Shown here: piece after piece, positions 9,017 through 17,657 of the stretch
Position numbering within the stretch: the stretch's first letter is position 1
Layout: each line of letters begins with the position of its first letter
Origin: Donghicola sp041224595
GTDB taxonomy: Bacteria > Pseudomonadota > Alphaproteobacteria > Rhodobacterales > Rhodobacteraceae
Reading direction: 5' to 3'
Length of the DNA stretch: 64,000 nt
Assembly: GCF_041224595.1 (NCBI RefSeq)
Contig: NZ_JBGFGN010000162.1
Span: 124,001 to 188,000 of the forward strand
Notes under the pieces: generated by a model
Seen by the model: only the letters and a program-made list of their open reading frames with translations
What the model was told of the DNA's origin: nothing
Database searches by the model: none
Program-made: the position numbers and the translations under genes

Positions 9017-9597
9017 GGCAGGATGACAGGCGGCGCGTCCTTGGCAGGGGCCGCATCAGCTGCGCGTAGGTAGAGCGGCGCAGGCGCCTCTGTCTCGAAT
9101 GCCGCGCGGGTCAGGGCGACCCTTGCAATCCGTTCCGCCAGTTCCGCAGGGGCAGGGGGCAAGAGCGCTGGTGTCTCTACGTCATCGCCGGCGGCCCGCA
9201 TCAACGGCGCCTCGGGCGCGCAGCCATACCCTTGCTCGTAGATCTGGTCGCGCGGGGCAGGGACGTGAACTCGGACAGGGCGCGGGGCATCCAAAGCTGT
9301 CGCGTCCAGCGTCGATACGCCCACTGCCGGAATGCCCAAGGCCATGGCCATTCCGCGAGCCGCTGAAACAGAAATTCGGATACCGGTGAAGTTGCCAGGC
9401 CCGATGCCCACGCCGATCACGCCGAGGTCCGACCAAGCGCACCCGCCCTCTGACAAAACCTCTTCAATCAAGGGCACCAAGTGCTCTGCCTGACCGCGCG
9501 ACATCTCTATGGCACGGGCGGCGACCAACTCGTCCCCGTTCAGCAAAGCGGCCGCGCAATGCGCGGCCGATGTATCAAATGCCAGAGTCCAGACCAT
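9013..9597 (-). CDS. tsaB: tRNA threonylcarbamoyladenosine biosynthesis protein TsaB
   Basis: TsaB (194 residues) is the non-catalytic partner of TsaD in making t6A37 on ANN-decoding tRNAs. The N-terminus has the ASKHA fold start LAFDTSAAHCAAAL, and GVGIGPGNFTGIRISVSAARG at about residues 65-85 is the family hallmark. It lies between nfuA (2 bp gap upstream) and rimI (4-base overlap downstream), in a compact leftward operon. Confidence 0.93.
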   Translation of the reverse strand: MVWTLAFDTSAAHCAAALLNGDELVAARAIEMSRGQAEHLVPLIEEVLSEGGCAWSDLGVIGVGIGPGNFTGIRISVSAARGMAMALGIPAVGVSTLDATALDAPRPVRVHVPAPRDQIYEQGYGCAPEAPLMRAAGDDVETPALLPPAPAELAERIARVALTRAAFETEAPAPLYLRAADAAPAKDAPPVILP

Positions 9598-9599
9598 CG

Positions 9600-10163
9600 T
9601 TATACAGCGACGGGACGGACTTCGGTCACTTCGGGAATGTAGTGGCGCAGCAGGTTCTCGATCCCCATTTTCAGGGTCAGAGTGCTGCTGGGGCAGCCGG
9701 CGCAGGCGCCTTGCATGTGCAGATAGACGACGCCGCGGTCAAACCCGTGGAAAGTGATGTCGCCACCATCCTGAGCCACAGCGGGACGCACGCGGGTGTC
9801 CAACAGCTCTTTGATCTGGGTGACGATTTCGCCGTCCTCACCGGTGTGCTCCGCGTGACCGGACGATGCAGTCTCTCCTTCGTCCATCACAGGGGCGCCA
9901 GACTGGAAGTGCTCCATGATCGCACCCAGCAGGTTGGGCTTGATATGGTCCCATTCGACATCGTCAGACTTGGTTACAGTGACAAAGTCGTTGCCCAAAA
10001 ATACGCCCGAAACGCCCGAAACGGCGAACAAACGGGTGGCCAGAGGCGATTTGGCTGCAGTGTCCGCGCTCGGAAAATCTGCAGTGCCAACTTCCAAAAC
10101 CGCCTGCCCGGGCAGGAATTTCAACGTCGCCGGGTTCGGGGTCGATTCAGTCTGGATGAACAT
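9600..10163 (-). CDS. nfuA: NfuA/NifU-type iron-sulfur cluster carrier
   Basis: The 187-residue protein has an N-terminal Nfu_N domain (MFIQTESTPNP, about residues 1-90) and a C-terminal NifU domain (about 105-180) with the cluster-binding CxxC in GACAGCPSS. It carries 4Fe-4S clusters to apoproteins. I start it at the ATG at 10163, which has GGAGG upstream; 19 earlier in-frame residues are non-conserved. A perfect ICE-like palindrome lies 60 bases upstream, suggesting iron/haem-responsive control. It leads the nfuA-tsaB-rimI run. Confidence 0.94.
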   Translation of the reverse strand: MFIQTESTPNPATLKFLPGQAVLEVGTADFPSADTAAKSPLATRLFAVSGVSGVFLGNDFVTVTKSDDVEWDHIKPNLLGAIMEHFQSGAPVMDEGETASSGHAEHTGEDGEIVTQIKELLDTRVRPAVAQDGGDITFHGFDRGVVYLHMQGACAGCPSSTLTLKMGIENLLRHYIPEVTEVRPVAV

Positions 10164-10222
10164 CAGGGGGCCTCCGGTTAACTCAGCAATGGATATGCGG
10201 GCGCACCGCCCGACTGTCAAGG

Positions 10223-10239
10223 TTTAGAAATATTCTAAA
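10223..10239. promoter_or_regulatory. ICE-like palindrome (candidate Irr operator) upstream of nfuA
   Basis: TTTAGAA at 10223-10229 and TTCTAAA at 10233-10239 form a perfect 7-bp inverted repeat around ATA. It lies between the stress-protein stop and the nfuA start on the minus strand. The sequence fits the Iron Control Element pattern (TTTAGAA-N3-TTCTAAA) I know for the alphaproteobacterial Fur-family regulator Irr. Its AT-richness stands out against the GC-rich surroundings. Binding is inferred, not shown. Confidence 0.7.
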
Positions 10240-10248
10240 TGGCGCAGA

Positions 10249-10704
10249 TCAGGTGATCGCTTCAAGCCGGTCTTTGCTCATGTCACCGGGCACGATGGTG
10301 AACGGAATGGGCAATTCCCCTGCAGAACGGGTCAATTGCGTGACCAGAGGGCCTGGTCCGCCTTTGCCAGATCCTGCACCCAGCACAAGAACACCGATTT
10401 CTTCGTCCTCACGCACATGGGCCAGAATCTCGGGCACGGCCTCGCCTTCTCGGATCACAAGCTCTGGGTCGACATCCTGTTTGTCCCGCATCCATTTGGC
10501 GAAAACCTCGTAATGCGCCTGAATACGCTCGCGCGTTTCTTCGCGCATGATGTCGCCGACACCGATCCAGTGATTGAATTCATCTGGTGGGATGATCGAT
10601 AGAATTGTCACGCCGCCGCCCGTATGAGCTGCGCGCATCGCGGCAAAGCGCATCGCGTTCAAGCACTCGCGAGTATCATCCAACACAACAAGGAATTTGC
10701 GCAT
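10249..10704 (-). CDS. Universal stress protein (UspA family)
   Basis: A single-domain UspA protein of about 151 residues, starting MRKFLVVLDDTRECLNAMRF. The nucleotide-binding region near the C-terminus reads VLGAGSGKGGPGPLVTQL, close to the G-x2-G-x9-G(S/T) pattern of ATP-binding Usp proteins. Two adjacent ATG codons are possible; the one at 10704 has the better spacing from GGAGG. Cytoplasmic stress role is family knowledge; no specific trigger can be read here. Confidence 0.85.
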   Translation of the reverse strand: MRKFLVVLDDTRECLNAMRFAAMRAAHTGGGVTILSIIPPDEFNHWIGVGDIMREETRERIQAHYEVFAKWMRDKQDVDPELVIREGEAVPEILAHVREDEEIGVLVLGAGSGKGGPGPLVTQLTRSAGELPIPFTIVPGDMSKDRLEAIT

Positions 10705-10835
10705 CATAGCCCTCCCGACTAAAGGGGAACTTTGCACTGCCCTGTGTTCGCTGGCAAGCGCACAGCCTCTTTCTTGGTGTAAATACCCCGTCGCACCGGA
10801 TGGCCACAGGCACGCGGCCAGCATGTGCGCTCACG

Positions 10836-10862
10836 AAAAAAGCCTCCGCAAATCGCGGAGGC
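10836..10862 (-). terminator. Rho-independent terminator of trpS
   Basis: On the minus strand an 8-bp GC stem (GCCTCCGC / GCGGAGGC, loop of 5) is followed by six T residues (10836-10841 read as AAAAAA on the plus strand). It lies about 100 bp after the trpS stop codon and before the stress-protein gene. Confidence 0.85.
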
Positions 10863-10963
10863 CTTCTTCATAGGAAACGTGTCGCACGCAGAAGGAAGAG
10901 GTCATAAAAATCGCCATGATTCCTAGTTCAGGATCATGACGATTTTGTTAAAGATTTCGTCGC

Positions 10964-11992
10964 TCAGCGGCTGGGACGCAGCAGACCGACTATGTCGTAG
11001 GTCTGTTGCAAGATGGGTTCCGCGATCTCTTTGGCGCGGTCGGCACCTTGCAGCAGAATGCGGTCGATTTCCGCAGGGTCATCCATCAATCGCTTCATCT
11101 CGGTCGAGATTGGTGCCAGCTTTTCTACCGCCAGATCGGCCAGCGCGGGCTTGAATTTGCCCCAGCCTTCGCCACCAAATTCGCCGATCACGGCCTCGTT
11201 GGTGATGTCGGCCAACGCGGCATAGATGTTCACCAGATTGCGGGCCTCGGGGCGTTCGCTCAGGCCATCCAGCGACTCTGGCAGCGGCTCGGGGTCGGTT
11301 TTGGCCTTCTTGAACTTCTTGGCAATGGTGTCCGCGTCATCGGTCATGTTGATGCGCTCCATGTCCGACTCGCCGGACTTGGACATCTTTTTCGACCCGT
11401 CGCGCAGGTTCATCACGCGCGTAGCTGGGCCTTCGATGATCGGCTCGCACATGGGGAAGAAGTTCTCTGTCTTGAAGTCGTTGTTGAACTTCGAGGCGAT
11501 GTCGCGGGTCAGTTCAACATGCTGCTTTTGGTCCTCGCCCACGGGGACGTGGGTTGCGTGGTACAGCAGAATGTCCGCCGCCATCAGCGAAGGATAGGCA
11601 TAGAGGCCCAAGGACACTTTCTCCGCGTTCTTGCCGGCTTTGTCCTTGAACTGTGTCATGCGGTTCATCCAGCCCATGCGCGCAACACAGTTAAAGATCC
11701 AGCCAAGCTCCGCATGCTGCGGGACCGACGCCTGATTGAACAGGATCGATTTTGTCGGGTCGATGCCCGAGGCAATGAAACCGGCGGCGACTTCGCGCGT
11801 TGCGTTTTTGAGTTCTGCGGGATCTTGCCAGACGGTGATCGCATGCAGGTCCACGACACAGTAGATTGTCTCGTAGTCCTGTCCCTGCATGTCCACAAAG
11901 CGTTTGATCGCACCGAGGTAGTTCCCCAGTGTCAAACCGCCCGAAGGTTTGATCCCCGAAAACACACGGGGGGTATGGGTGGCTGCAGTCAT
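10964..11992 (-). CDS. trpS: Tryptophanyl-tRNA synthetase
   Basis: A class I synthetase of 342 residues that charges tRNA-Trp. The N-terminus has the TrpRS opening VFSGIKPSGGLTLGNYLGA, with GNYLG as the HIGH equivalent, and KKMSKS near residue 205 is the second signature. The ATG at 11992 is preceded by GGAG; the longer open frame adds 11 unconserved residues. Its promoter region lies back to back with that of the rhomboid-like gene. A clean terminator follows. Confidence 0.96.
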   Translation of the reverse strand: MTAATHTPRVFSGIKPSGGLTLGNYLGAIKRFVDMQGQDYETIYCVVDLHAITVWQDPAELKNATREVAAGFIASGIDPTKSILFNQASVPQHAELGWIFNCVARMGWMNRMTQFKDKAGKNAEKVSLGLYAYPSLMAADILLYHATHVPVGEDQKQHVELTRDIASKFNNDFKTENFFPMCEPIIEGPATRVMNLRDGSKKMSKSGESDMERINMTDDADTIAKKFKKAKTDPEPLPESLDGLSERPEARNLVNIYAALADITNEAVIGEFGGEGWGKFKPALADLAVEKLAPISTEMKRLMDDPAEIDRILLQGADRAKEIAEPILQQTYDIVGLLRPSR

Positions 11993-12065
11993 CGGAATTC
12001 TCCGTCTGGATTTTAAGGCCTGCATCGCTTACCCCCTGCTCAAAGGCAACGTCAAGGATCGCACC

Positions 12066-12758
12066 ATGAACACCCCCCCGCATAATGGTCCTATTAACCC
12101 GATGCCGCCCTACATTGTGGCGCTCTTTCTTGTCCTCGTCGGTATTGAGGCTGTGCTGTCGCTCGCAGATCGGGGGATTGTCGGTGGCGCGATGGGGGTC
12201 GGCTGGCGGCTGTCCGCGCTAGAGGAATATGGGTTTTCGCCACGGGTCTTCTGGTGGATGTTCGAGAACGGGGTGTTCCCGCCAGAGCATCTGAAGCGCT
12301 TTGTCTCCTACGCTTTTGTTCACGGCAGCTTCGTCCACGCGCTGTTTGCTGGCGTCTTCGTGTTGGCTTTGGGCAAGATGGTCGGCGAGGCGTTTGGGGC
12401 CATCGCAACCTTGGCCGTTTTCTTATTCGCCACGGTGGTCGGGGCGGTGGTCTATGCCGTCTTTGTTGGCGGTGATCGCCTGCTCTTCGGGGCCTACCCT
12501 GGGGCCTACGGGTTCATCGGCGCGTTTACCTATGTGCTTTGGCTTCGGCTCGGTCAGATGGGCGAGGCGCAGGTGCGGGCGTTTTCGCTGATCGGAATGC
12601 TGCTGGGAATTCAGCTGCTGTTTGCCGTGCTGTTCAGTGGCCCCAAAGATTGGGTCGCCGACATTGGCGGTTTCGTTGCAGGCTTCTTGCTGTCCTTTGC
12701 GGTCAGCCCCGGCGGCTGGACCAAAATTCTGGACAAGTTGCGTCAACGCTCTGACTAA
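12066..12758 (+). CDS. Rhomboid-like membrane protein lacking catalytic residues
   Basis: The protein of about 230 residues has some six membrane segments in a rhomboid arrangement. The TM4 region that normally carries the nucleophile as GxSG reads GAYGFIGAFTYV, with Tyr where the Ser is expected. The TM6 region that normally carries His before GGxxxG reads ADIGGFVAGF, with Asp. Both catalytic positions therefore look substituted, so it is probably an inactive rhomboid that binds rather than cleaves membrane proteins. I start it at 12066 (AAGGA upstream). Its stop overlaps the convergent hdeD-like stop. Confidence 0.75.
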   Translation: MNTPPHNGPINPMPPYIVALFLVLVGIEAVLSLADRGIVGGAMGVGWRLSALEEYGFSPRVFWWMFENGVFPPEHLKRFVSYAFVHGSFVHALFAGVFVLALGKMVGEAFGAIATLAVFLFATVVGAVVYAVFVGGDRLLFGAYPGAYGFIGAFTYVLWLRLGQMGEAQVRAFSLIGMLLGIQLLFAVLFSGPKDWVADIGGFVAGFLLSFAVSPGGWTKILDKLRQRSD

Positions 12759-13264
12759 TCCGGTGCGGTGCTCGCGATCACCAGCGCCGCGATCCCGTGA
12801 GAGAGCAGTTCTGCCCCAAGCATCAGGCCGAGTGTGACTGTCGCACTTTGCGGCAGGGTGAGCGCGATCAAAGACCCCAACGAGACGGACACCAGGCCAG
12901 ACATGAGGAGAATGTGGTTCCCGGCTGGCCTGCTCAGGTATCGGCCCAAAGCGAATTTCAACGCGCCCGACAGCATGAAGATGAGCGCGACGAGCAACGT
13001 TAATGTCTGCACCCCAGCCGCAGGTGCAGCGATCAAAACCACTCCGAGCAGTAGCGACACAACCCCGAGTCCCAAGGTGCCGCGGACCACTGGACGATGC
13101 ACAGATTGCGCAGCTGCGATAATTTGGATCGTCCCGATAAAGGTAAAAAGCCATCCCGCAATCAGTTCGACCGCGATAGAGACGATCATCGGAGCGGCCA
13201 GTGCGATCACTCCGGACGAACAGAATAATAGCCCCACGATACGCAGGGCGCTTTTGTTAGGCAT
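12755..13264 (-). CDS. HdeD-family (DUF308) membrane protein
   Basis: A small membrane protein of 169 residues with six evenly spaced hydrophobic segments arranged as three similar hairpin repeats, the DUF308/HdeD pattern. HdeD is tied to acid resistance in Escherichia coli, but alphaproteobacterial relatives have no assigned role. It is convergent with the rhomboid-like gene, the stop codons overlapping by four bases, and stands alone on its strand before murJ. Confidence 0.75.
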   Translation of the reverse strand: MPNKSALRIVGLLFCSSGVIALAAPMIVSIAVELIAGWLFTFIGTIQIIAAAQSVHRPVVRGTLGLGVVSLLLGVVLIAAPAAGVQTLTLLVALIFMLSGALKFALGRYLSRPAGNHILLMSGLVSVSLGSLIALTLPQSATVTLGLMLGAELLSHGIAALVIASTAPD

Positions 13265-13338
13265 GCCTCATCTCCCACCACTCGGCTGCATGGTGGGAGC
13301 CTAGCCGTGTAACTCTTAAACCGAGGTGTAGAGTTCCA

Positions 13339-14886
13339 TTACCTTTTTAAGCTGCGCTTGAATTCTGATAGGCGGAACGCTCCGATCAGTTGCCCAATCC
13401 CGAAATAACTGACCATCCCCGTCCCGACGAGCGCCAGAAGCACCGGCAGTTTCCACGCGGGATTAGCAAGCAAGGGCAGCAAGATTGCGTTCAATCCATA
13501 CAGAATGGCCCCCATCGCGAGCGAGGCGAGAACGATACGGATAATCCGGTTCTGAAAGCGTGGGTCCATCTGGGCCGCTTCGCCCATTTTGCGAGACATG
13601 AACCAGAGCAGTAGGACAGTGCCCCACCCAGCTAGGGTCGTCCCCCATGCGGCTGCGATAAAGCCGATGATCGGAGACAGCCCAACCGCCATTCCGAAGT
13701 TGATCGCAAGCGAGGCAAGCGCGATGTAGAAGGGGCGCTTGGTGTCTTCGCGGGCAAAGAACAGGGGCTGTAGGACCTTTTGCAGGACGAATGCAGGCAG
13801 GCCGAGGCCATAGACGGCCACGGCGAGCGCTGTCGCACTGGTATCGCTGACCTCGAAAGCGCCGCGTTGAAACAGGACTGTCACCAGCGCGTCAGGGATT
13901 GCAACCAGCGCAACGGCGGCTGGAACGGTCAGTGCCAAAGAGACCTCGGCAGCGCGGTTCAGGGCATCGCGCCCGCCGCTCGTGTCTCCCGCACGCAGGC
14001 GGCGGGACAAATCAGGTAGTAAAACAACGCCGATCGCCACCCCGACCACGCCGAGCGGCAGTTGGTACAGTCGATCGGCATAGTTCAGCCAAGCAACTGC
14101 CCCTTCGAAGTAGCTGGCGACTTGTCGGCCGATCAGCAGGTTCACTTGCACGACACCGCCAGCCAAGGCTGCGGGACCTGCGATGATCGCCAGCCGCTTT
14201 ACCTCTGGAGTGATGCGGGGCAGGCGCGGATAAAGCCGAAAACCCTCGGCCGCCGCCGCGCGCCAAACGATGCCCATCTGGATCAGGCCAGCGATTGGGA
14301 CGGACCAGGACAGGGTAAGACCGGGATCCCAACCCAGAAGGTAGCCAAGACCCAAGGCTCCGAGGAAGATGATATTCAGGGCCACGGGGGCTGCTGCGGC
14401 AGCAAAGAATTTGCCCGTCGCGTTCAAGAGACCCGAAAGCAGCGCCGCCAGCGAGATCAGCAGAATGTAGGGAAAGGCGATCCGCCCATACAGCACCGCC
14501 AGATCGAACCGCTCGTCCCCCGCAAAGCCACTGGCCATGGCCAGAACAAGGGCTGGCATGAAGACCTGCGCAATGACCGTAAATACAATCAGGGTCGAGC
14601 CGAGCGCGGCAAACGCATCCTGTGCAAAGTCACGGGCTGTTACTTGGCTTTCATCGCCCTCTAACTTCTTGGAGAACATGGGCACAAAGGCCATGTTGAA
14701 CGCCCCTTCGGCAAAGAAGCGGCGGAACATGTTGGGCAGGGAAAACGCGACCAGAAATGCCTCGGCCACGGGGCCCGCGCCGAGCATCGAAGCGATCGCC
14801 ATATCGCGTAGGAAGCCCAAGATGCGGCTGGCAAAGGTCCAGCCGCCCACGGTCAGGAACCCTGACATCAACCGGATTGGTTTCAC
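13339..14886 (-). CDS. murJ: Lipid II flippase MurJ
   Basis: This inner-membrane MATE-type MOP flippase of 515 residues moves lipid II across the membrane for peptidoglycan synthesis. Family signatures include SRILGFLRDMAIASMLGAG at about 20-38, and AFLVAFSLPNMFRRFFAEGAF just after, both specific to MurJ. About fourteen hydrophobic segments are visible. The start is GTG, overlapping the glnD stop as GTGA, so expression is likely coupled to glnD. Confidence 0.94.
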   Translation of the reverse strand: MKPIRLMSGFLTVGGWTFASRILGFLRDMAIASMLGAGPVAEAFLVAFSLPNMFRRFFAEGAFNMAFVPMFSKKLEGDESQVTARDFAQDAFAALGSTLIVFTVIAQVFMPALVLAMASGFAGDERFDLAVLYGRIAFPYILLISLAALLSGLLNATGKFFAAAAAPVALNIIFLGALGLGYLLGWDPGLTLSWSVPIAGLIQMGIVWRAAAAEGFRLYPRLPRITPEVKRLAIIAGPAALAGGVVQVNLLIGRQVASYFEGAVAWLNYADRLYQLPLGVVGVAIGVVLLPDLSRRLRAGDTSGGRDALNRAAEVSLALTVPAAVALVAIPDALVTVLFQRGAFEVSDTSATALAVAVYGLGLPAFVLQKVLQPLFFAREDTKRPFYIALASLAINFGMAVGLSPIIGFIAAAWGTTLAGWGTVLLLWFMSRKMGEAAQMDPRFQNRIIRIVLASLAMGAILYGLNAILLPLLANPAWKLPVLLALVGTGMVSYFGIGQLIGAFRLSEFKRSLKR

Positions 14887-17633
14887 GCAATTGCCCTTTC
14901 AACGCCTTTGTCGATGGCTTCGCGCAGCTTCTTTTCCAGCCCTTCGCGTTTGCTGGCCGAGTGGAATTTCAGACCGAACATGTCTTTGACGTAGAACGAG
15001 TCGACGACCTGTTCGCCATAGGTCGCGATCACCGCGCTGCTGATATAAACGTTCGCGTTCGAGAGCGTCCGAGACAGATCATAGAGCAAGCCGGGGCGGT
15101 CACGGGTATCGACTTCGATGATCGTGTAGATCTCGGACCCTTCGTTGTCGAAGGTGATGTGGGTCGGCACGCGGAACGCTTTCTCACGCTTTTTGAACTT
15201 GTCTTTGTCCTTCAGTGCTTGGCCAGCCAGAACTTCGCCCTTCAGCGTTTTGCCGATCATCGAGCGCAGGCGGGGCAGGCGCGATTCCTCGTAGGGGTGA
15301 CCTTCGGCATCCTGCACCCAGAACACGGCGGTCGCGTAGCCGTCCTTGGAGGTATACGTACGCGCATCCACAACGTTCGCACCCACCAGAGCCAACGCGC
15401 CGGCAAGGCGGGCAAAGATGCCCGGATGGTCCGCCATGGCAAAGCACGCGCGGGTCGCGTCGCGGTCTGCGTCCAGCTTCAGATCGATACGGATTTCGTC
15501 GTCTGGAATATCCTTGAGCAGTTCGGCAAAGATCGCGTGGGCCTGAAGCGGCAGCCCGGTCCAGTAGGGCGGATAATGACGCTTGGTCTCGCGCTTGAAG
15601 GCGGCCTCGCTCCAGTCCGGCAGGGCGGCGCGCAGGGCTTTGCGGGCCTCGTTGCCACGGGTTTCGCGGTTGATCTCTTCTAGACCGTGTTCCAGTGCGC
15701 GGGCAGTTTCCGCGTGGAGCTGGCGCAGCAACATGGCCTTCCAGTTGTTCCAAGTGTCTGGGCCCACGCCACGAATATCGCAGACGGTCAAAATGGTCAG
15801 CAGGTCCAGACGTTTGCGGTTCTTCACGACCTTGGCAAAGTCACGCACCGTGCGCGGATCGGAAATGTCCCGCTTTTGCGCCACGTCGGACATCAGCAGG
15901 TGATAGCGCACCAGCCACTCAACCGTCTCGCATTCCTCTTTCTTCAGTCCAAGGCGGGGGGCCACACGGCGGGCGATTTGCGCCCCAAGGATCGAGTGAT
16001 CTTCGGGACGGCCTTTGCCGATGTCGTGCAGAAGCATCGCAACGTAGAGCACTTTGCGATTCACATCCCCTTCGAAAATCGAAGAGGCGAGGGGCAGGGG
16101 TTCTGTCAGCTCTTGGCGTTCGATCTGGGCCATCTGGCTGATGCACTGGATAGTGTGCTCGTCGACGGTGTAGCTGTGGTACATGTTGAACTGCATCATC
16201 GCGACGATAGGCGCGAATTCAGGCATGAATGCCCCAAGGACACCAAGTTCGTTCATCCGGCGCAAGGCACGCTCGGGGTTGCCGCGCTTCAGCAGCAGTC
16301 CGAGAAAGATTTTGTTCGCCTCTTTGCTATTGCGCAAAGTGTCGTCGATCCGGTCCAGATTGCCTACGACCAGACGCATGGCGTCTGGGTGGATGAGCAA
16401 ACCAGTGCGCAATGCTTCGTCAAAGAGACGTAGGAAGTTTAGGGGATCAGAGAGAAACGCGTCTTCGTCCAGAATGCCGAGACGGTTGTTGATCTCCTTG
16501 TAGCCGTCGCGCAGTTTCTTGCGGCGGCGGAACAGGGTCGCGAGCGACGGGCCAGGCTTGTTATGGCTCGCCTCGAGCGAGGTCAGGAAGATGCGGGTCA
16601 AATCGCCGACCGAGGTTGCATGCCGGAAGTAATCCTGCATGAAGTGTTCGACCCCGCGGCGTCCGCCGGTGTCCACGTAGCCCATGCGGCTGGCAACCTC
16701 GACTTGCAGGTCAAAGGTCAGCTGCTCGGTGGGACGGTTCGTGACCAAATGCAGATGGCAACGCGTGGCCCAGAGGAAATCTTCGGCCCGCACCAGCATT
16801 TCGTATTCTTCGCTGGTAAAGACCCCGAGGGTGACCAGATCGGCGGCATCATCAACACCGTGCACGTATTTCGCAATCCAGAACATGGATTGCAGGTCGC
16901 GCAGGCCGCCTTTGCCCTCTTTGACATTTGGCTCAACAACGTAGCGTTGGCCGCCTTGCTTTTCGTGACGCAGATCCCGCTCTTCGAGCTTGGCTGCAAT
17001 AAATTCACGTCCTGTGGATTTGAACAGGTCATCGCGCAGGCGGTCGTGCAGCTTCTCAGACAAAGGCTCGTCACCCGCTAAGTAACGCTGTTCCAGAAGC
17101 GCTGTGCGGATAGTGAAGTCCTCTTTGCCCAAGCGAAGGCAATCTGCGATCGTGCGGCTGGCATGGCCAACCTTCATGCGCAAATCCCAGAGCAGGTAGA
17201 GCATGGTTTCAATCACGCTCTCGGCCCACGGGGTGATTTTGTACGGGGTCAGGAACAGCAGGTCGACGTCCGAAAACGGCGCCATATCTCCGCGCCCGTA
17301 CCCACCAACCGCCAGAACCGACAGCTTTTCGCCTTCGGTCGGGGTTGAAAGTGGATGGATGTATTCTGCCGCAATCTTAAGCACAGCAATGACGATGCTG
17401 TCAGTCAGATAGGTGTAGGCATGGGTCGTTTCGCGCGCCTTGAACGGGGCATTGGAGAGGCCCTCAGCGATGGCTGCGCGGCCAGCCTTTTGGGCCTCCA
17501 TCAGCAGCTTGAACGACGATTTTCGGAAGTCGGAGGTGTTGCCATCTGCAGCATCGAAAGCCGCTGCGATGGCTTGGTCAATGGCTGCCCGGTCGAAGAT
17601 GTCTTCGGCCGGACAAATCAGGTCTTTCGTCAT
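14883..17633 (-). CDS. glnD: [Protein-PII] uridylyltransferase/uridylyl-removing enzyme GlnD
   Basis: GlnD senses glutamine and adds or removes UMP on PII proteins, so it sits at the top of nitrogen control. The 916-residue protein has the nucleotidyltransferase motif GGYGRGDMAPFSDVDLLFL at about 110-130, an HD domain with MLLHDIGKGRPEDHS near 530-545, and two C-terminal ACT domains (one after DADRDATRACFAMADHPG, the other with DTRDRPGLLYDLSRTL). Length and order are standard. murJ follows with a four-base overlap; the LpoA-like gene lies 24 bp upstream. Confidence 0.95.
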   Translation of the reverse strand: MTKDLICPAEDIFDRAAIDQAIAAAFDAADGNTSDFRKSSFKLLMEAQKAGRAAIAEGLSNAPFKARETTHAYTYLTDSIVIAVLKIAAEYIHPLSTPTEGEKLSVLAVGGYGRGDMAPFSDVDLLFLTPYKITPWAESVIETMLYLLWDLRMKVGHASRTIADCLRLGKEDFTIRTALLEQRYLAGDEPLSEKLHDRLRDDLFKSTGREFIAAKLEERDLRHEKQGGQRYVVEPNVKEGKGGLRDLQSMFWIAKYVHGVDDAADLVTLGVFTSEEYEMLVRAEDFLWATRCHLHLVTNRPTEQLTFDLQVEVASRMGYVDTGGRRGVEHFMQDYFRHATSVGDLTRIFLTSLEASHNKPGPSLATLFRRRKKLRDGYKEINNRLGILDEDAFLSDPLNFLRLFDEALRTGLLIHPDAMRLVVGNLDRIDDTLRNSKEANKIFLGLLLKRGNPERALRRMNELGVLGAFMPEFAPIVAMMQFNMYHSYTVDEHTIQCISQMAQIERQELTEPLPLASSIFEGDVNRKVLYVAMLLHDIGKGRPEDHSILGAQIARRVAPRLGLKKEECETVEWLVRYHLLMSDVAQKRDISDPRTVRDFAKVVKNRKRLDLLTILTVCDIRGVGPDTWNNWKAMLLRQLHAETARALEHGLEEINRETRGNEARKALRAALPDWSEAAFKRETKRHYPPYWTGLPLQAHAIFAELLKDIPDDEIRIDLKLDADRDATRACFAMADHPGIFARLAGALALVGANVVDARTYTSKDGYATAVFWVQDAEGHPYEESRLPRLRSMIGKTLKGEVLAGQALKDKDKFKKREKAFRVPTHITFDNEGSEIYTIIEVDTRDRPGLLYDLSRTLSNANVYISSAVIATYGEQVVDSFYVKDMFGLKFHSASKREGLEKKLREAIDKGVERAIA

Positions 17634-17657
17634 TTCTTTCCCTTAACCGGTGCCGGA

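Noticed and set aside
7294..9069. 591-codon plus-strand open frame across the BMP binding-protein gene
   Set aside because: It is a shadow of three clear minus-strand genes and spans their intergenic region.
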